Assembly: GCA_964058845.1 (NCBI GenBank)
Contig: CAXKVR010000019.1
Coordinates: 186,001 to 250,000 of the forward strand
Source: Carex sylvatica
Taxonomy: Eukaryota; Streptophyta; Magnoliopsida; Poales; Cyperaceae
DNA length: 64,000 bases
Direction: 5' to 3'
Below the pieces are notes generated by a model. It was not told where the DNA came from, searched no databases, and saw nothing but the letters and a program-made list of their open reading frames with translations. This document shows, in pieces, positions 38,159-50,680 of the stretch. A program made the position numbers and the translations under genes. Numbering within the stretch: position 1 is the stretch's first letter; every line of letters starts with the position of its first letter.

Positions 38159-39276
38159 GCATCAAATGATAAGAGTGGTGAAAGTAATGCAAATACAAAT
38201 TGGATGGTGCCGGCTTGGCCGTTTCTGATCTGAAGGTCGGTAACTATTCCGTGATGTTTGTAGTGTGGAATGATTTAGAAAACAGCTCCTAATGTGAGAG
38301 CTGTAATTTTGGGAATGGTTGTTAGACTATGGCTGTTCTGTGTTGTTATTGTATTGTGCTAATTAACGATTCATATGGATAGTTTAGATATATGTAATGC
38401 GTTATGCGTATATAGAAAAGCGCTTAGCTTAATTAAATGCGTAGCCCTCTGCCTGTTCTGTTTTGTTCTGTTTTTATAGTGTTATGTTTATCATGCCTAA
38501 AATTTTTTGTGAATATCTCAACTATATAAAAGTCCAACTGAGTATGCTAATAATTTTATACCCAATTTCACAATATGAGGAATTCCGAAATAAAGGCAAT
38601 TTTAAATTTTAAATACATTCCTTTCTCTGCGAAATAGAGCTTGGTCAGTGGTTTTTTTCTTATTAACTCGTCATTTTAAATTATTTTTACACCTTATTAT
38701 ATTTTGAAGATCCAAATTCACCATTGAGAAGAAGGTTAGCGTAAATGTTTCTCAAGTTAAGTTTCCGTAACAGACGAATATATAATTAATTATTTATTAA
38801 AAAATTAATAAGAAAGATTAAATCGCTGCTTTATATGATTATATCCAAAGCAGATAGCGCATTAAGTAAAACGAAAGCCCAAGTGCTTTTGTACAACCCT
38901 GTATAAAAAAATAAATAAAAATAAAGCCCAATTCTCATGTTGAGGCCTTATTTGATTCAAGTGCTGTATTGATACTTTCTCAAAGGCCTGCCGAATGGAA
39001 CTTGTACAGCTCATTAGTTGTACCTTGGCAATTTTAAGGCCTTAAGCCTCATTTTAACGGGCATATGAGCATTTATAAAAAAAAAAAGTAATTCGTCATT
39101 TTGATCTATTGGAACACTTTGTTATATAAAATAGAGCGGGCAAAATTCTTTCAAGACATGAAGATTCCATCTATAGCTCTTGAATTTAAACTTAATAATT
39201 TTGGGATATGAATGATCCGAAAGCTCGTAAAAAAAATGGAAAAAAAAAAAAAATCCGAAAATGGATAAACGGGCAG
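38159..39276 (+). repeat. Direct repeat, copy 2 with AIL 3'-end fragment
   Basis: This copy matches 28527-30324 without its two insertions. Its first 75 bp encode the last AIL residues ([20 protein letters not shown], then LI and a TGA stop instead of TAA), so it is a broken gene end with no upstream exons. Most of the rest is the duplicated AIL 3'UTR and flank. Confidence 0.9.
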
Positions 39277-40191
39277 ATGAGTCTAATTTGAGTGCTCTGA
39301 AATAAATAAATAAAATGTGAAAAATTGCTCTGAGAGCACTTGCATCTTAATTGCAAACAAATTACAAATTTTGATGCGGCTATTGCAACATTTGTTAGAG
39401 AGATGTCAAGTCTTATTACAGTAATGTAAAAATAAAATATGTATTAAATATTTGATGGGTCTTATTTAAAATCAGATATAAATTGCAAAATTTGACAAAA
39501 CATGCTGACTTTTACAATTGCATGATGTACATTCTCCAACAAAGTCACAAGAAATATAGTAACAATGTACGCGAATAATTTTTATATATATATATATTTT
39601 ATGTTTTTGAACCGAACTCCAAATAAAATGCAAAAAAATATATAATATGTTTTATTCGCGAATAAAATGCGAATCACAAATTATTTGTAAGAAAAATGCA
39701 AAAAAAGTTTTAAAAAAAAAATTACTCTTTTTTTGGGCTTTTTTTGTTTTGTTTGTTGTACCAAATTATTTTTGAATTATATTCGAACTATACCCGAATA
39801 ATAAATTTTTAATCTGGTCAAACTGAATCCAAACTATTCATTTGTTGCTGTGACAAGGAACGCCATTAAGCCGCACGAAGGGTCTGACCGAAAGCGCCGC
39901 AGAAAAACAAGAGAAGAAGATCCGGTCTGAGCTGTTGTATTGTAGCGGTGTAGCGAGATAATAGATTACGAGAAAGAGGTCCCCAGTTCCTTCCGTGACT
40001 GACGAATCTACCCCTCTCTCTCTCTCTCTCTACTCTCTTTTTTCAGTGTTTTTTTTGTATTATATATCTACAGGAGAGTGTGTGTACCTTTCCTTCCTGA
40101 TTCGATTTAATCCCGTCCTTTCTGCCTCCCTCCTCTGTTCCCTCTCTGAGATTTCCTCTCCCTCTCTCTCTCTCTCTCTCTCTACTGGAGA
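39277..40191 (+). promoter_or_regulatory. Upstream region and CT-rich leader of ELF4-like gene
   Basis: The left part is AT-rich. At 40010-40032 and 40155-40184 there are long CT runs, common in plant core promoters and leaders. The leader exon probably ends at 40217, where CTCAG is followed by GTATGT. The transcription start is not fixed. Confidence 0.55.
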
Positions 40192-40915
40192 ATGTTCATG
40201 ATTTCCAAGTTTCTCAGGTATGTCCACAATTTACAAGAATCTCTCTCTTTCTCTCTCTAGAAATGTTCAATGTTCCCAAGGCTGTCTAGAATGGGCTTTC
40301 TGTTTTTGCTTCTATTTCAATTAATTAGCTTCTTTATTTAATAAACAAATCTACTTAACTTCTTTAACACTATTTGTTGAGACGCCGACAGTTGGAAAGG
40401 AGAAAATCAACCGATCAGGATTCAGGAACCCTGGTACTAACAATATCATTTGAAAAAAAAAAAAAAAACTTTGGGATTTTTTTGGTTTCGAAATTTGATT
40501 CTTAGCAGACAGAACGGTGGTAATTTTTCCAATGCGAGCTTTATCTGATGCGGGTCAGCTTTTGTATTGTGCGTTATCACATTAGAAAGGGAAAGACTCC
40601 AGCTTTTTCCATCTGATTCCCATTTCTGAAAAGTATACAAGTGCAGAAAACCCCCTGTTTTTTATTTTTTATTTACCTTTTACTCCCCTTTTAACATTGC
40701 CTTTTGCCTCCCTTCCCGTACCTTGCTTGCTTCTCCTTCCTTCTCCCAATATATTCTCCCCTCCCTCAATCATCCTTGATTTTCTCCCTTCTTCCTTCTA
40801 TTCTAAATGCAGTTCAACCAACTTGCAATTTGGTACCTACTCTTTTGCAATTTTGTACTATAAATCTAAGTAACCCTGACCTATTCAATTCCAGGTGTTG
40901 ATGCAATCAAGCTGA
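40192..40915 (+). promoter_or_regulatory. 5'UTR intron and two short uORFs of ELF4-like gene
   Basis: An intron of 677 nt (40218-40894) has the donor GTATGT and an acceptor ending TTCCAG. In the spliced leader an ATG at 40192 opens a 10-codon uORF (MFMISKFLRC) that crosses the junction and stops at 40901. The next ATG starts at 40901, inside the TGATG overlap, and gives MQSS with a stop at 40915. The main ATG follows 46 nt later. Repressive effect is inferred. Confidence 0.6.
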
Positions 40916-40961
40916 GAAAGGAGATACAAATTAGCCAGAAGGAAAAAAATTAACAAGGGAC

Positions 40962-41261
40962 ATGGAAGGAGATAACAAGGTGATGCAAGCATTTCAAAAG
41001 AGTTTTGTGCAAGTGCAAAGCATACTTGAGCAGAACAGGCTTTTAATTAATGAGATAAATCAGAACCATGAATCAAAACTACCTGACAATCTTGGTAGAA
41101 ATGTCGGTCTAATTCGAGAACTCAACAACAACATAAGGAGGGTGGTTGACCTCTATGCAGAGCTATCCACTTCCTTTGCTCGATCGGTCGACTCAGATGA
41201 CTCAGCTGGTGCGGTTCGATCCGACACACGAGCCGTTCAAAAGAGAAGCCGACCTATCTAG
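40962..41261 (+). CDS. ELF4L: ELF4-LIKE protein (DUF1313)
   Basis: A single coding exon of 99 residues. The centre (about residues 8-72) is the ELF4 domain, an alpha-helical hairpin: FQKSFVQVQSILEQNRLLIN, then NQNHESKLPDNLGRNVGLIR, then ELNNNIRRVVDLYAELSTSF. ELF4 proteins act in the nucleus, and ELF4 itself joins ELF3 and LUX in the evening complex of the circadian clock. The MEGD start and the wording of the domain are closer to the ELF4-LIKE 2/3/4 group than to ELF4 itself, from memory of the family. The C-terminal 25 residues are charged and low in structure. The length is normal. The gene has a 5'UTR intron and looks intact. Confidence 0.93.
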   Translation: MEGDNKVMQAFQKSFVQVQSILEQNRLLINEINQNHESKLPDNLGRNVGLIRELNNNIRRVVDLYAELSTSFARSVDSDDSAGAVRSDTRAVQKRSRPI

Positions 41262-42192
41262 GGTTGATATCTTTTTCTTTTTTTTCCTCTCGAATCGATG
41301 CTCTAATTTTGTTTTGTGTAGAATCTATGTAGTCTTAACTTTTCAGTGGAGAAACTTTGTCCAAGTCTCTGTTTGTTATATGGTTTTATCTATGAGCTTC
41401 TTAATGGAAAGAGATTTGGTTTCCCCTGGGTTTATGATTTTGTTTTATGTGTTGCCAATTATATTTGAATTATTGTGTTGGTATGATGAGAAATGGGTAA
41501 TAAAAGGTACTGTGCTTTTAATGATTTTTATTTCTAGTTGCCAGTAAAGCCAAGGATCTATGTTTCCAGTACTGGTATGAATTTCTAGGTACTGTTTCTG
41601 GGATGCTAGGTAGTTAGCCTTTTCTGAAATATTTTGCTAATATATCCCTGATATATTTTCTTCGTGGACACAATTCCAAATAGAATCATTATACAAACAT
41701 TGCAGAGACCTCTTTTTCATTCAAGGAATCAAGGTGTTGTTGACATCTAACATAAAATATTTTTGATATATTCTGTTAATTAGCTTTAAACTGCATATTG
41801 TGCACTGACTTCAAGCCTTCAAGGTACACTTAATTTATCTGTATATATTTTGTTATAATACACACCATATTATATAGACAACTGATATTTTTTTTCTTTG
41901 AGAAAATGCCCCTCGGCCTAAATTAATACCTTAATTTTTGTCTAATTAGCCGGTTTCATGAGAGTATAAGCTAATACAAGTAAGCTAAACAACATGGTAT
42001 CATGTATTAAAAGGGAAAAAAATGTTTACTGATAACTTAATAATTATGGAACAAGTGTACATTTTGAAGAAGATATATTATGTTATTGATGATTGTACAT
42101 TAAATATAACAGGAAGTATCTTGTCATCAGTTATGCTTAAATTAGGTCTTTCTTTTTTTCTTTTTATATTTTTTTTCCCTTGCAACTTGTTA
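41262..42192. other. ELF4-like 3' flank and intergenic
   Basis: Presumed 3'UTR to roughly 41500, then AT-rich DNA. No second gene is seen. Confidence 0.4.
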
Positions 42193-42200
42193 GTCTCAGA

Positions 42201-43181
42201 TAGAGTTGCTATCGGATTGGATCGGGTCCGGATACTATTATATTTGGACCCGTATTTTAAAAGTGTTCGGGTCCGAATTTCGATCCATACACTTATCTGT
42301 TTCAATTTAGGTTGGGTCCGGATCCGGATATCTATCTACTCGTAGATATTTCAGGTCCAGTCTTTCAGTTCCAGATAGATAGATACCCATAACTTGTTTG
42401 TCGATTATCGGGTCCGGTTTGGATACGGGACGGTTTCGGATCCAGAGCGAGTATATGTCACAAAAAAATCAGGAGGACGGAGAAAAAATAACTTTTGAAA
42501 ATAAAAATATTGAAGAAGAGATATAATTTTTAAAAAGTAAAATATTAGAGATGGCGATTTTCTTTTTTATGGTCCAAAAAATTTATGAATGGAATACTAA
42601 TAATTTGTAAAAAATATATATCAATGAGAGCAATAAATTTTCATTATTATGCAGAGGATATCAAGGCAAATATTGAAGGATGTATTCATAGTAATAAATT
42701 TTATTTAAAAAATTAATGCGGCTGTTATGGAAGAAATAAATTTGGCATCAATCTATGTGTATAAACATAGCGAATATGTGACCATATTTTATTTTCTTAC
42801 ATTAAAAAAAGTACTGGGATCACCACGGCTTATGCAAAAATTAATATGCAAAGTTGTATTTTTATATATTAATAGTTATTAATATATGTTTTATCGGGTA
42901 TTTATACGGGTATCGGGTCGAGTTCGGTTATGAGTCGAATAATTAAATGAAACCCATATCCTATCCATTACAGTATCGGTTCCGGTTCGGATTCGGATCG
43001 GATATTAAATTATTAATTTTGTAATCATATCCATAATTTAACCGGTTATATTTTTTAAACCATATCCTATCCAAATTAATTGGATCCAGGTCAAATCCGG
43101 TTCAGTTCTAGATCGGATCCAGGTTAGATCCGGTTCGGTTCCGGATCAAATCCTGGTAATCGGGTAAAAGTAGCACCTCTA
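42201..43181. mobile_element. hAT-like non-autonomous element, 981 bp
   Basis: A perfect 8-bp target duplication GTCTCAGA flanks it (42193-42200, 43182-43189). The ends are TAGAGTTGCTA on the left and TAGAGGTGCTA read inward from the right. Both subterminal zones are crowded with GGGTCCGG, GGATCGG and GGTTCGG words and their complements, typical of hAT subterminal repeats. It has no coding capacity. Confidence 0.9.
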
Positions 43182-43189
43182 GTCTCAGA

Positions 43190-45139
43190 TTCTACATGAC
43201 CCATACATTGCATATAATGTGTTTTCAATTTTAAATTTAAGCAGCACATTATGTAATTAGAGAACCAGGAAGGATCACAAGTGCAAAAGTCCAATCACCT
43301 AGATAGTAGATATAGATCAGATGGCTTTGCCTAATAAAGAAATGCGCCATTAATGGAGGCATCAAATTGCTTCAATGATTGATGAGGCAAATATTCTTAG
43401 AGTTGCATGTTCTCAATAAACCACTTCCCTAGCATATTAACTCTTTTAATTAGACCTTGCATCTATCTTTGGTAGTCACTGTTAATCACTCTTCTTCACA
43501 ACAAATTTCTGTACAAGTGGGCCCACCTCCTTTTGTCCTTGAAAAAACTATTACTTTTCTTTGCAAACTACTGAAATGGATGGTTGATTACAATCAATAT
43601 GATTTTGTATCACATGTTTTAGCAGACACGTCCATGTCCATGTCCAGGGCCACTATGTTTTTAATTATTTGAAGTACTCAGCAAAAATAGTTGTCAAATA
43701 AAGTTCCACCAAGCAGTTAATTCATATATGATTACTCTGGTAAGAAAATTGTGGGCAATTTCTGTTGTAAGAATTTTTACTCTGAAAGAAAGGGGAGAGA
43801 GTACAGTTAGTTAGCAAAAATTTTAGAACTGTTGTACTTAAAGGCCGAGAATTTAATTCCCTCTCACTACTTTGCAGCTCCTGTGAAGATTTAAAAAAAA
43901 AAAATACTCAAAAGAAATTTCTGCTGTAAGAATTAAATTAGGGAAGATTTAAATCTGAACCTTTGCACAAAGTTAAAAAAAATCTGACCTTTAAAATTTG
44001 GGCTTGGTTAGATGCTTGTGACATATGAAGTTAAAACAGTTAGGCTTTATAATTTGGAAAAATAAGTTTTTTTATAAACATTTTGACATCGAAACAAATT
44101 ACAAAGTGGTAAGTTTAAAGCAAAAGAAAAATTCACTGTATTTGAAGAAAACAAACTAAAGATAATGGCTATATATAATTAAGAGAACAATGCATATTTG
44201 CCTCGTTAGAGATTTTGAAATGTTGTACAAAGGACAATAAAGCAAAGTAGACCAGCATTACACACTCCAATATAAAGCAAACTAAACCACCATTATAAAA
44301 TTAAATTGACTATGATAAAAAAACTTTTAAAATCATTGTTTTTTTCAAACTTCTCAATTTCCCATGGAATCACAACAGCTGCTATGTGGGTATATAATTG
44401 TTACCATCATACCTTCATGCTGGAGGGAGGCATGCATGATGCACCTGATATGGTTTAGTGCTTGAAAAGCTTTTGATAGTTTCTAAAAAGATGCTTAGTG
44501 CATCAGCATGGAAAGCCCCACCGAATTGTATAAATTTTAGGTTTTTGGGTCTTCCAATCATACATGCCAGAATCTCAGATAAGGGCATAAAAGCTTTTTG
44601 ACCACTGATTTGGCCAAATCCAATAGCTTTCTAGTATTCTAGTCTTCTTTTCAACTAGACGCATTAAAATTATGTTAAAGGTCGTAATCTCCTACATTTA
44701 TCTTCTAACTGACTATTAAATGAAAGGTTAATTAAGAGACTGGTCAAGGATGGGTGTGTGTGTTGAAACTGGTACTGGCATTTTTTGACAAATTTGAGGG
44801 TTGTAATTTTTTTAGTAAAAGAAATATTGTAAGTGGTAATTTGCCAGTCGCCTCTTTTTTTTTTCAAAAAAAAAACTGACTATTAAAAGATGTGAATTAT
44901 TGTTATATTTGTTTGTTTGCAAAAGAAAGATGAAGAAAGATGTGCCAAGTGTTGGAAGAAAAATATTCTTTTGGCAGTACAATTACTCAGAGCAACAATT
45001 CAAGAAGAGAAAGTGGCTGTGCTTTCACTCAGACTATTTTAGTTATTTGAACATGCAAGGCCAAAAGAATATTTTAGCTATTTTAGTTATCTGGTATCTT
45101 TTAGAAACTAAAGTGGCATATGCTATATGCAATGCCAAA
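43190..45139. other. Intergenic, nothing recognised
   Basis: AT-rich. Small open frames (for example 43457-43672 and 44900-45271) lack domains; the latter runs into a MITE. AGTAGACCAG/AAACTAAACCA-like blocks repeat weakly near 44240-44300. Confidence 0.45.
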
Positions 45140-45148
45140 CATTTATCG

Positions 45149-45370
45149 CCGAAATATTTATTTATATCATATTCCAAAAAAAAAAAAAACCATGTTTATT
45201 GGAGAATTTCAAAAATACCAGAGCCGCCAATTCAATATGCGGCCCTCAAAACCAAAAAAAATGCACTGTAATATAGATTTTTTAGAACCTCCAATTCAAT
45301 CTGCGGCCTCATTGGGGGCAACATATTGAATTGGAGATTCTGGTATTTTTCAAATTCTCCAATTTAAGAA

Positions 45371-45401
<31 letters not shown>

Positions 45402-45427
45402 TGAAATGGTACTAATAAAAATTTCGG
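45149..45427. mobile_element. MULE-type MITE, CCGAAA family
   Basis: A 279-bp foldback with a perfect 9-bp target duplication CATTTATCG (45140-45148, 45428-45436). The ends are CCGAAATATTTATTTATA on the left and CCGAAATTTTTATTAGTACC read inward from the right. Inner arms GGAGAATTTCAAAAATACCA and TGGTATTTTTCAAATTCTCC pair well. A TA microsatellite lies near the right end. Confidence 0.92.
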
Positions 45428-45436
45428 CATTTATCG

Positions 45437-46206
45437 AATCCTTGAAACAACAATAAGATTTTATATAATTATATCATCTATTTATCTAGTAAAAAAGAGA
45501 TAATGCTTTTTGTGTGGTAGATTGAATGTTCGAAATCCATAAATATTTTTTTGTGAATATATATTAAATAGTTAGAAAATTTGATTCCAAACCTCTTTTC
45601 AAAAATATTATACCATACATTTAAAAAAAATGAAGTGGCATGTTATGATGCTCGCATTTCATTAACTTGTAATTGCTTGTTGCAGAATGGTGCTTCCAAA
45701 ATAATATAAGAGTTCATGGACTTAGAAGTCGTTCATTTTACACCAGAAAATGACAGAACTTTGAAGTGGAAAAAAAAAATAGAAGCAATAAAATAATTCT
45801 TTCAAAACAATTTGGTAGTATAATATTTTTGAGATGACAATTTACTACGATTTATAAAAGAATTTTTATTTTATTCTCTTGCTTTTAAAAAATCTTGAAA
45901 CAGATTGTCTTCCTCTTCAAAATTTTGTACTTCAAATTTTTTTAGTGGTCAACATCCAAGTTGTCTCCTTTTATGAGAAGTAATGATAAATCAAATTAAT
46001 AAAGAGATGTGACATGTATTGAAGTGATGGCCAGAATGGAAGAATTTTGTTACTTTAATAAAAAGATGAAAAAAAAATTGAAGGTAAAAAAGGTGAAAAT
46101 AAGTATAAAGTAGAAATACAAGAATCGGTCATTGATTTAATAAAAAAAAAAAAAAAACTTATGTGTGAGAGTTCATAAGTTCAAAACTCAGATAACAGTC
46201 TTTTAT
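45437..46206. other. Intergenic, nothing recognised
   Basis: AT-rich with poly-A runs. No gene or bounded repeat recognised. Confidence 0.4.
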
Positions 46207-47290
46207 GGACAATAATGAAAGTGAAAAAGCTAAATATTTATTTTTCTATCTCAAAAGAAAATTATAAAACAGAAATACAACCAAAAAATGGAGAGACTAA
46301 GACAAGGCAAAAGGTTTAAAATTTTGCTTTCGGTATTTTAGAGGCTAATAGGGAATACTTATCACCAGCCTATATCTTCTCAGGTTCCCTTGCTCATCAA
46401 CTTGTTCTCTTCCCGTTAGAAACATTATCCAATAAATATTTAATTTGATGAGCTTTTACCTGACAACTTGAGTTTTTAATTTTTTAATTTTTTTACTTTA
46501 TGGATAAACCAATTATGAGATTTAGTCTTGAGATTGAATTTTTGGAAGTTCAGGGTTTGCCGAAGAAATAAATAAGTAATCATAACAAATTATTATTATT
46601 ATTTTATGGTTTTTTTTAATGGACAATTAATAAAAGTTAGAACTTAGAAGGCCGGACATTTATTTTTCTATCTAAAAATATTATAAAACAGAAATACATT
46701 AAAAAGGAGACTATATATGACAAAGCAAAAGGTTTATTATTTTGCTTTCGGCATTTGGAGGCTAATAGGGAATACTTATCACCGGCCTATATGTTCCCTT
46801 GCTCATCAATTTGTTCTTTTCCCGTTGAAAACTATCCAATAAATATTTAACTTGATTAGCTTGAACCATGACTAATAACTTGTGTTTATAATTTTTTTTT
46901 TTTTTTACTTCATGAATAAATCAATTTTGAGAATAAGTTTCTGTTTCATACATAATTCTAAATAGCGCACTATAGCGTTTTCAGACCATAAAAGCTATGG
47001 TACTATTAATGTTATAGCGCGCTATAACGGTGCAATATGACAAAAACGTCATTTTTTTAATCATTTCGCTATGACGCGATAAACGCTATTTAAATATTTA
47101 GTTTCATGTAATAGTCCGTCGCTGTTCACCCATCATTCTTCTTTTTCGAAACAGGGTGAAAAACACATACTTTTAGAGGTTTTATGTCTAACTTGTGAAC
47201 TGCAAGTTAATTTTTTTTGAAGTCCGAAATTTGCCGGAGAAATAAGTAAGTACTGATAATAAATTGTTGTTGTTGTTGTTATTTTGTGAA
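46207..47290. repeat. Two tandem copies of a 0.4 kb unit, second one interrupted
   Basis: Copy A (about 46207-46610) and copy B (from about 46618) share GCTAATAGGGAATACTTATC, CCAATAAATATTTAA and, at the far end, a TTTGCCGAAGAAATAA-like segment. In copy B that last part is displaced to about 47215-47290 by inserted DNA containing a small foldback at 46968-47098. Confidence 0.8.
46968..47098. mobile_element. Small foldback element with AAATAGCGC ends
   Basis: About 130 bp. The left end CTAAATAGCGCACTATAGCG pairs with the right end CGATAAACGCTATTTAAA, and TATAGCGCGCTATA forms an inner palindrome. GTTTCATA lies just left and GTTTCATG just right of the wider insertion, possibly an 8-bp target duplication. 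Confidence 0.6.
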
Positions 47291-49748
47291 ATTACTTGAG
47301 ATCAATTGATTGCTTTACAAGTGTCATATTATCTCAAATTAACACTACATTTTGTTCTATGATAATTTTGTGATAACTCTTGACATTTTCACATTGCAAA
47401 TTTCAAAGATAAAAAATGAGTCTACGAAAGAGGAAAGACACAACAAACATAGAATCGTAGCTAATTTAATCTTTTGTTGGATTAGTAAAATAGTAAGTTA
47501 ATTTAAAAAAAATAAACAAAAAATAATTAGTAGCTCTTAATGATGCGACGCTGTAAATTTTAGAACTTAATAATGCCTTTGAAAATTGAAAATAAACAGC
47601 CTTCATTCATATCGAGAGAGGACAATAAATTGAAATCATCAACGCAACGACAAAACCAAAATTAATTGCCTGCTTGTTCGAGCAACAAAAGGTTTATTCC
47701 AAAAGTCATCGAAGTATTATATATGTTAAACATTTTGAATGGTCAGTAAAAATTTGAGAGTAAAGCTGACACAGTCTGACTACGAGTACTATCACCAATA
47801 TTCATGTATGATAGGATATGTTCAGTGTACTAGATAGCTGATGATTGATTTGAACAAGTAGAAACTAAGAAATGCATTTTGTTAGAAAAAAAATACCGGT
47901 GTATTGGGCGTTCTCACTGAGAATAGGAATAGAAATAGAAATTGAAAATTTTGAACTAAAAATTATTGTTTGCATAGAAAAAAAAATTCAGTTTGAGTGA
48001 ATTTTCTTTTTCTCACGTGAATAGTATCACGCCGAACATGCCCTACATGTGTTGCAATTCCGAATCCAAGAAACAATAATTTGAAATTCTTGTAATTTTG
48101 AATTTAACCGTTTGAATTTTTTTTGTGAACGCATCTCAAACTAACTAGCTTTTTTGTACACGCATTTCGAAATGATTCAATGACTGGATTCAAATTGTAG
48201 GAATTTCAGAATTATTGTTCACCAGTTTTAGATTTCAGTAGATACGAATCCTTTTGTTAGTATTTTATACAATGATCTTTTTTTTAGGAGATGACGATCA
48301 GCAAGAGTATGGTACTGCAAAAGCACAGCATGTCGGGTACACGTATCGCTCTTGTTAGATGTTCTGTGTTAAGACGTGTACGTACTGTGTTCTACATTGT
48401 GTTGTTAAAATCGGCACTGTTAACTACGATACGTCTAGATACGGACACAACACGAGTACGACATATGTACATGGCACAACACATCTAATTTTTCTATTTT
48501 GTCAGATTTTTTTCAAATTTTTTATTACTTACAAATATTTTTCCAAATTATATCAAAAAGTTTAAAACACAAAAATATTACAAAATATATAAAGTAATCT
48601 AATTTGTCTCCAACTTTCTGGAAATATGAACATTTATACATTTTAAAGTAATAAATTATCAAAATCTTTTTAAAAAAACCAATTGGTACAATACGTCGAA
48701 ACACATTGTACCAAACCGTGTCATGCTTTTAAATGTGTTGTGTTCATCTCCGATACTATACAACACGACACGGTAAGTCCAGAAATTTTGACGTATTATC
48801 GCGGCACAACCTTATTCCGAATACACCTAAACACGGTATGCCGGGACACTGCACAGTACGATCGCAATACACTAATCATGAGTTTGAAATTCATAAATTG
48901 AGTTGGACATATAGATCAGGGACAAAATCAGACTTTGAAACTATGATATCAAATGTGAATAAAGATCGATTACATAAAATTTTCATACTATAAATGAGAA
49001 TCAGTTTTACAATATTTATAATATTTTATTTTAAATTATAATAAAAGATGATATATAATATATAAATCAGTAAATTTGAAAATAAATATGGAATTAATTG
49101 ATCGTCATTCTTTAAATGTGTTGTCGTCCCAGTACTATATCACGAACGAAATTTGAGGAAAATACATAGCGCAGTGGGAAATTTATGTACAATAAGAGTA
49201 AAAATTCCGAATGAGATATATTTTTATTTTTTAAGCATGTTTTTATATATTTCTCAATAAATACAATAACATAAGTATATTTTAAGAAAGAATCGATAGA
49301 GGCAATCAACTTATATATTCTTTCTTAGAAGCTATTTATTAGCACATGCTTGTAACCATAAGCAAACTTAAACAAACATACATAATTATTTATGATAAAG
49401 ATGTTATGAAATCTACATAATATGAGAAAATAAGTAATTTTTTTTATAACAGACAATTGTTAACATTTATGTAATATAATAACAAATAAATAATTATTTT
49501 TAACAAAGAGAATCAGTTTTTAGTCTAGTGCCAAAAATAACATTCTCTGCATGGAAGATCGCAAGTTCGGAAATGGAATAGAAAATTCTTTAATAAATGT
49601 TAAATATTTTGTTGGCTTGATCTTCAATCTTTACTAAAAAATTATTTTTAACGAGGATTAAATAATTGGATGGAAAAAAAGGATTAAACTTTTAGATGTA
49701 CCCTTTGCAATTTGCTAAATCAAAGTATGTTCAATACGAATGCATTAC
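47291..49748. other. Intergenic with ACGTGTC-type repeat fragments
   Basis: No gene supported. Two blocks (about 48290-48490 and 48680-48880) are rich in ACACG, CGTGT and TACG words, like the subterminal DNA of a non-autonomous hAT element related to 55265-55720, with an AT-rich centre between them. Open frames here follow the repeat sequence. Confidence 0.45.
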
Positions 49749-49757
49749 CAATAAATG

Positions 49758-50260
49758 CCGAAATTTTTATTTATACTATCATAAAAAAAATAAAACAAAA
49801 CATCTTCGTTTAGTGAGTATTCAAATTCTATCCTGGCTACCAAATTATTTAAATCCGTCAAATTATTTAGCAGCTTTAAATACTAGAGGATTGCCAATTG
49901 ACCCTGTGGCTTCAATCTAAAAACTTTTAAATAAAATAAAATTGCAAAATGAAATACTTGGACTGAATAAATCATGAAGATGCTTATCAAGCGGCCTCTT
50001 TTTTTTCCTTTTTATTGGCATAGAGAACAAGGTTTAATAAGTTTTTGGTCTTTTAGTGTTTGTTCTCAATTTGAGCGGGTCCGACTTCAACTCAATTAAA
50101 TTATTTTTATTGTTTTGTTAATAATTTTTTTGTAAAGAAAAATGGTGCTATTTTATTTGAAGGTCTCTAAATTGAAGCGGTCTGAGTTTTGAATTCTGAT
50201 CAAGCTGGAGTCTTTTGGTTTTTTTTTTTTTTTTTAATATGGTAGAAATAAAAGTTTCGG
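49758..50260. mobile_element. MULE-type element, CCGAAA family, 503 bp
   Basis: A perfect 9-bp target duplication CAATAAATG flanks it (49749-49757, 50261-50269). The left end is CCGAAATTTTTATTTATACT; the right end reads CCGAAACTTTTATTTCTACC inward. The inner arms are less symmetrical than in other members, suggesting an older or composite copy. Confidence 0.9.
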
Positions 50261-50269
50261 CAATAAATG

Positions 50270-50671
50270 CGCATAGCCTCAGTAAATATTGATCTCGTGG
50301 AAGTTTATTTAATTAATTAAATGATTGGGACTCAAATTTTCAATTGGTTGTACATGTGGGACTGTGGGAGTAGCCAGAAGAATCAATTATTGGCTAAGAT
50401 AAAAAATACTTCTAAGTAGATAAAAACAAAAATCACAAACATGGTTAAGTAGTGATGTATACAACCCACACAAAACGTGGGACCACAGGATGTGTGGAGC
50501 CACTTGGACCAAATTCGTGACGCACTCAAATGTACTAGCACATTAAATAATTGCGCCAATAAGAAATGGAGAATGCTAAATGCACTATACTATACTTCGA
50601 TTAACATATTTTACAAAATAAAAATAAAAAAATTCAGTTGAGAATTATTTTTTAATCTAGTGACAAAGATA
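50270..50671. other. Intergenic, nothing recognised
   Basis: AT-rich, no gene or repeat recognised. Confidence 0.4.
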
Positions 50672-50680
50672 ATATTTTAT

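Noticed and set aside
38159..38240. Second AIL gene
   Set aside because: Only the last 25 codons are present; no AP2 domain or upstream exon exists nearby.
42022..42345. Open frames on both strands at the left end of the 42.2 kb element
   Set aside because: They run through hAT subterminal repeats, and nothing in them resembles a protein family.
45480..45560. Possible tRNA because of a GTTCGAAATCC-like B-box
   Set aside because: No matching A-box, acceptor stem or cloverleaf around it.
48291..48993. Open frames in ACACG-rich DNA
   Set aside because: They follow the repeat words and carry no domain.
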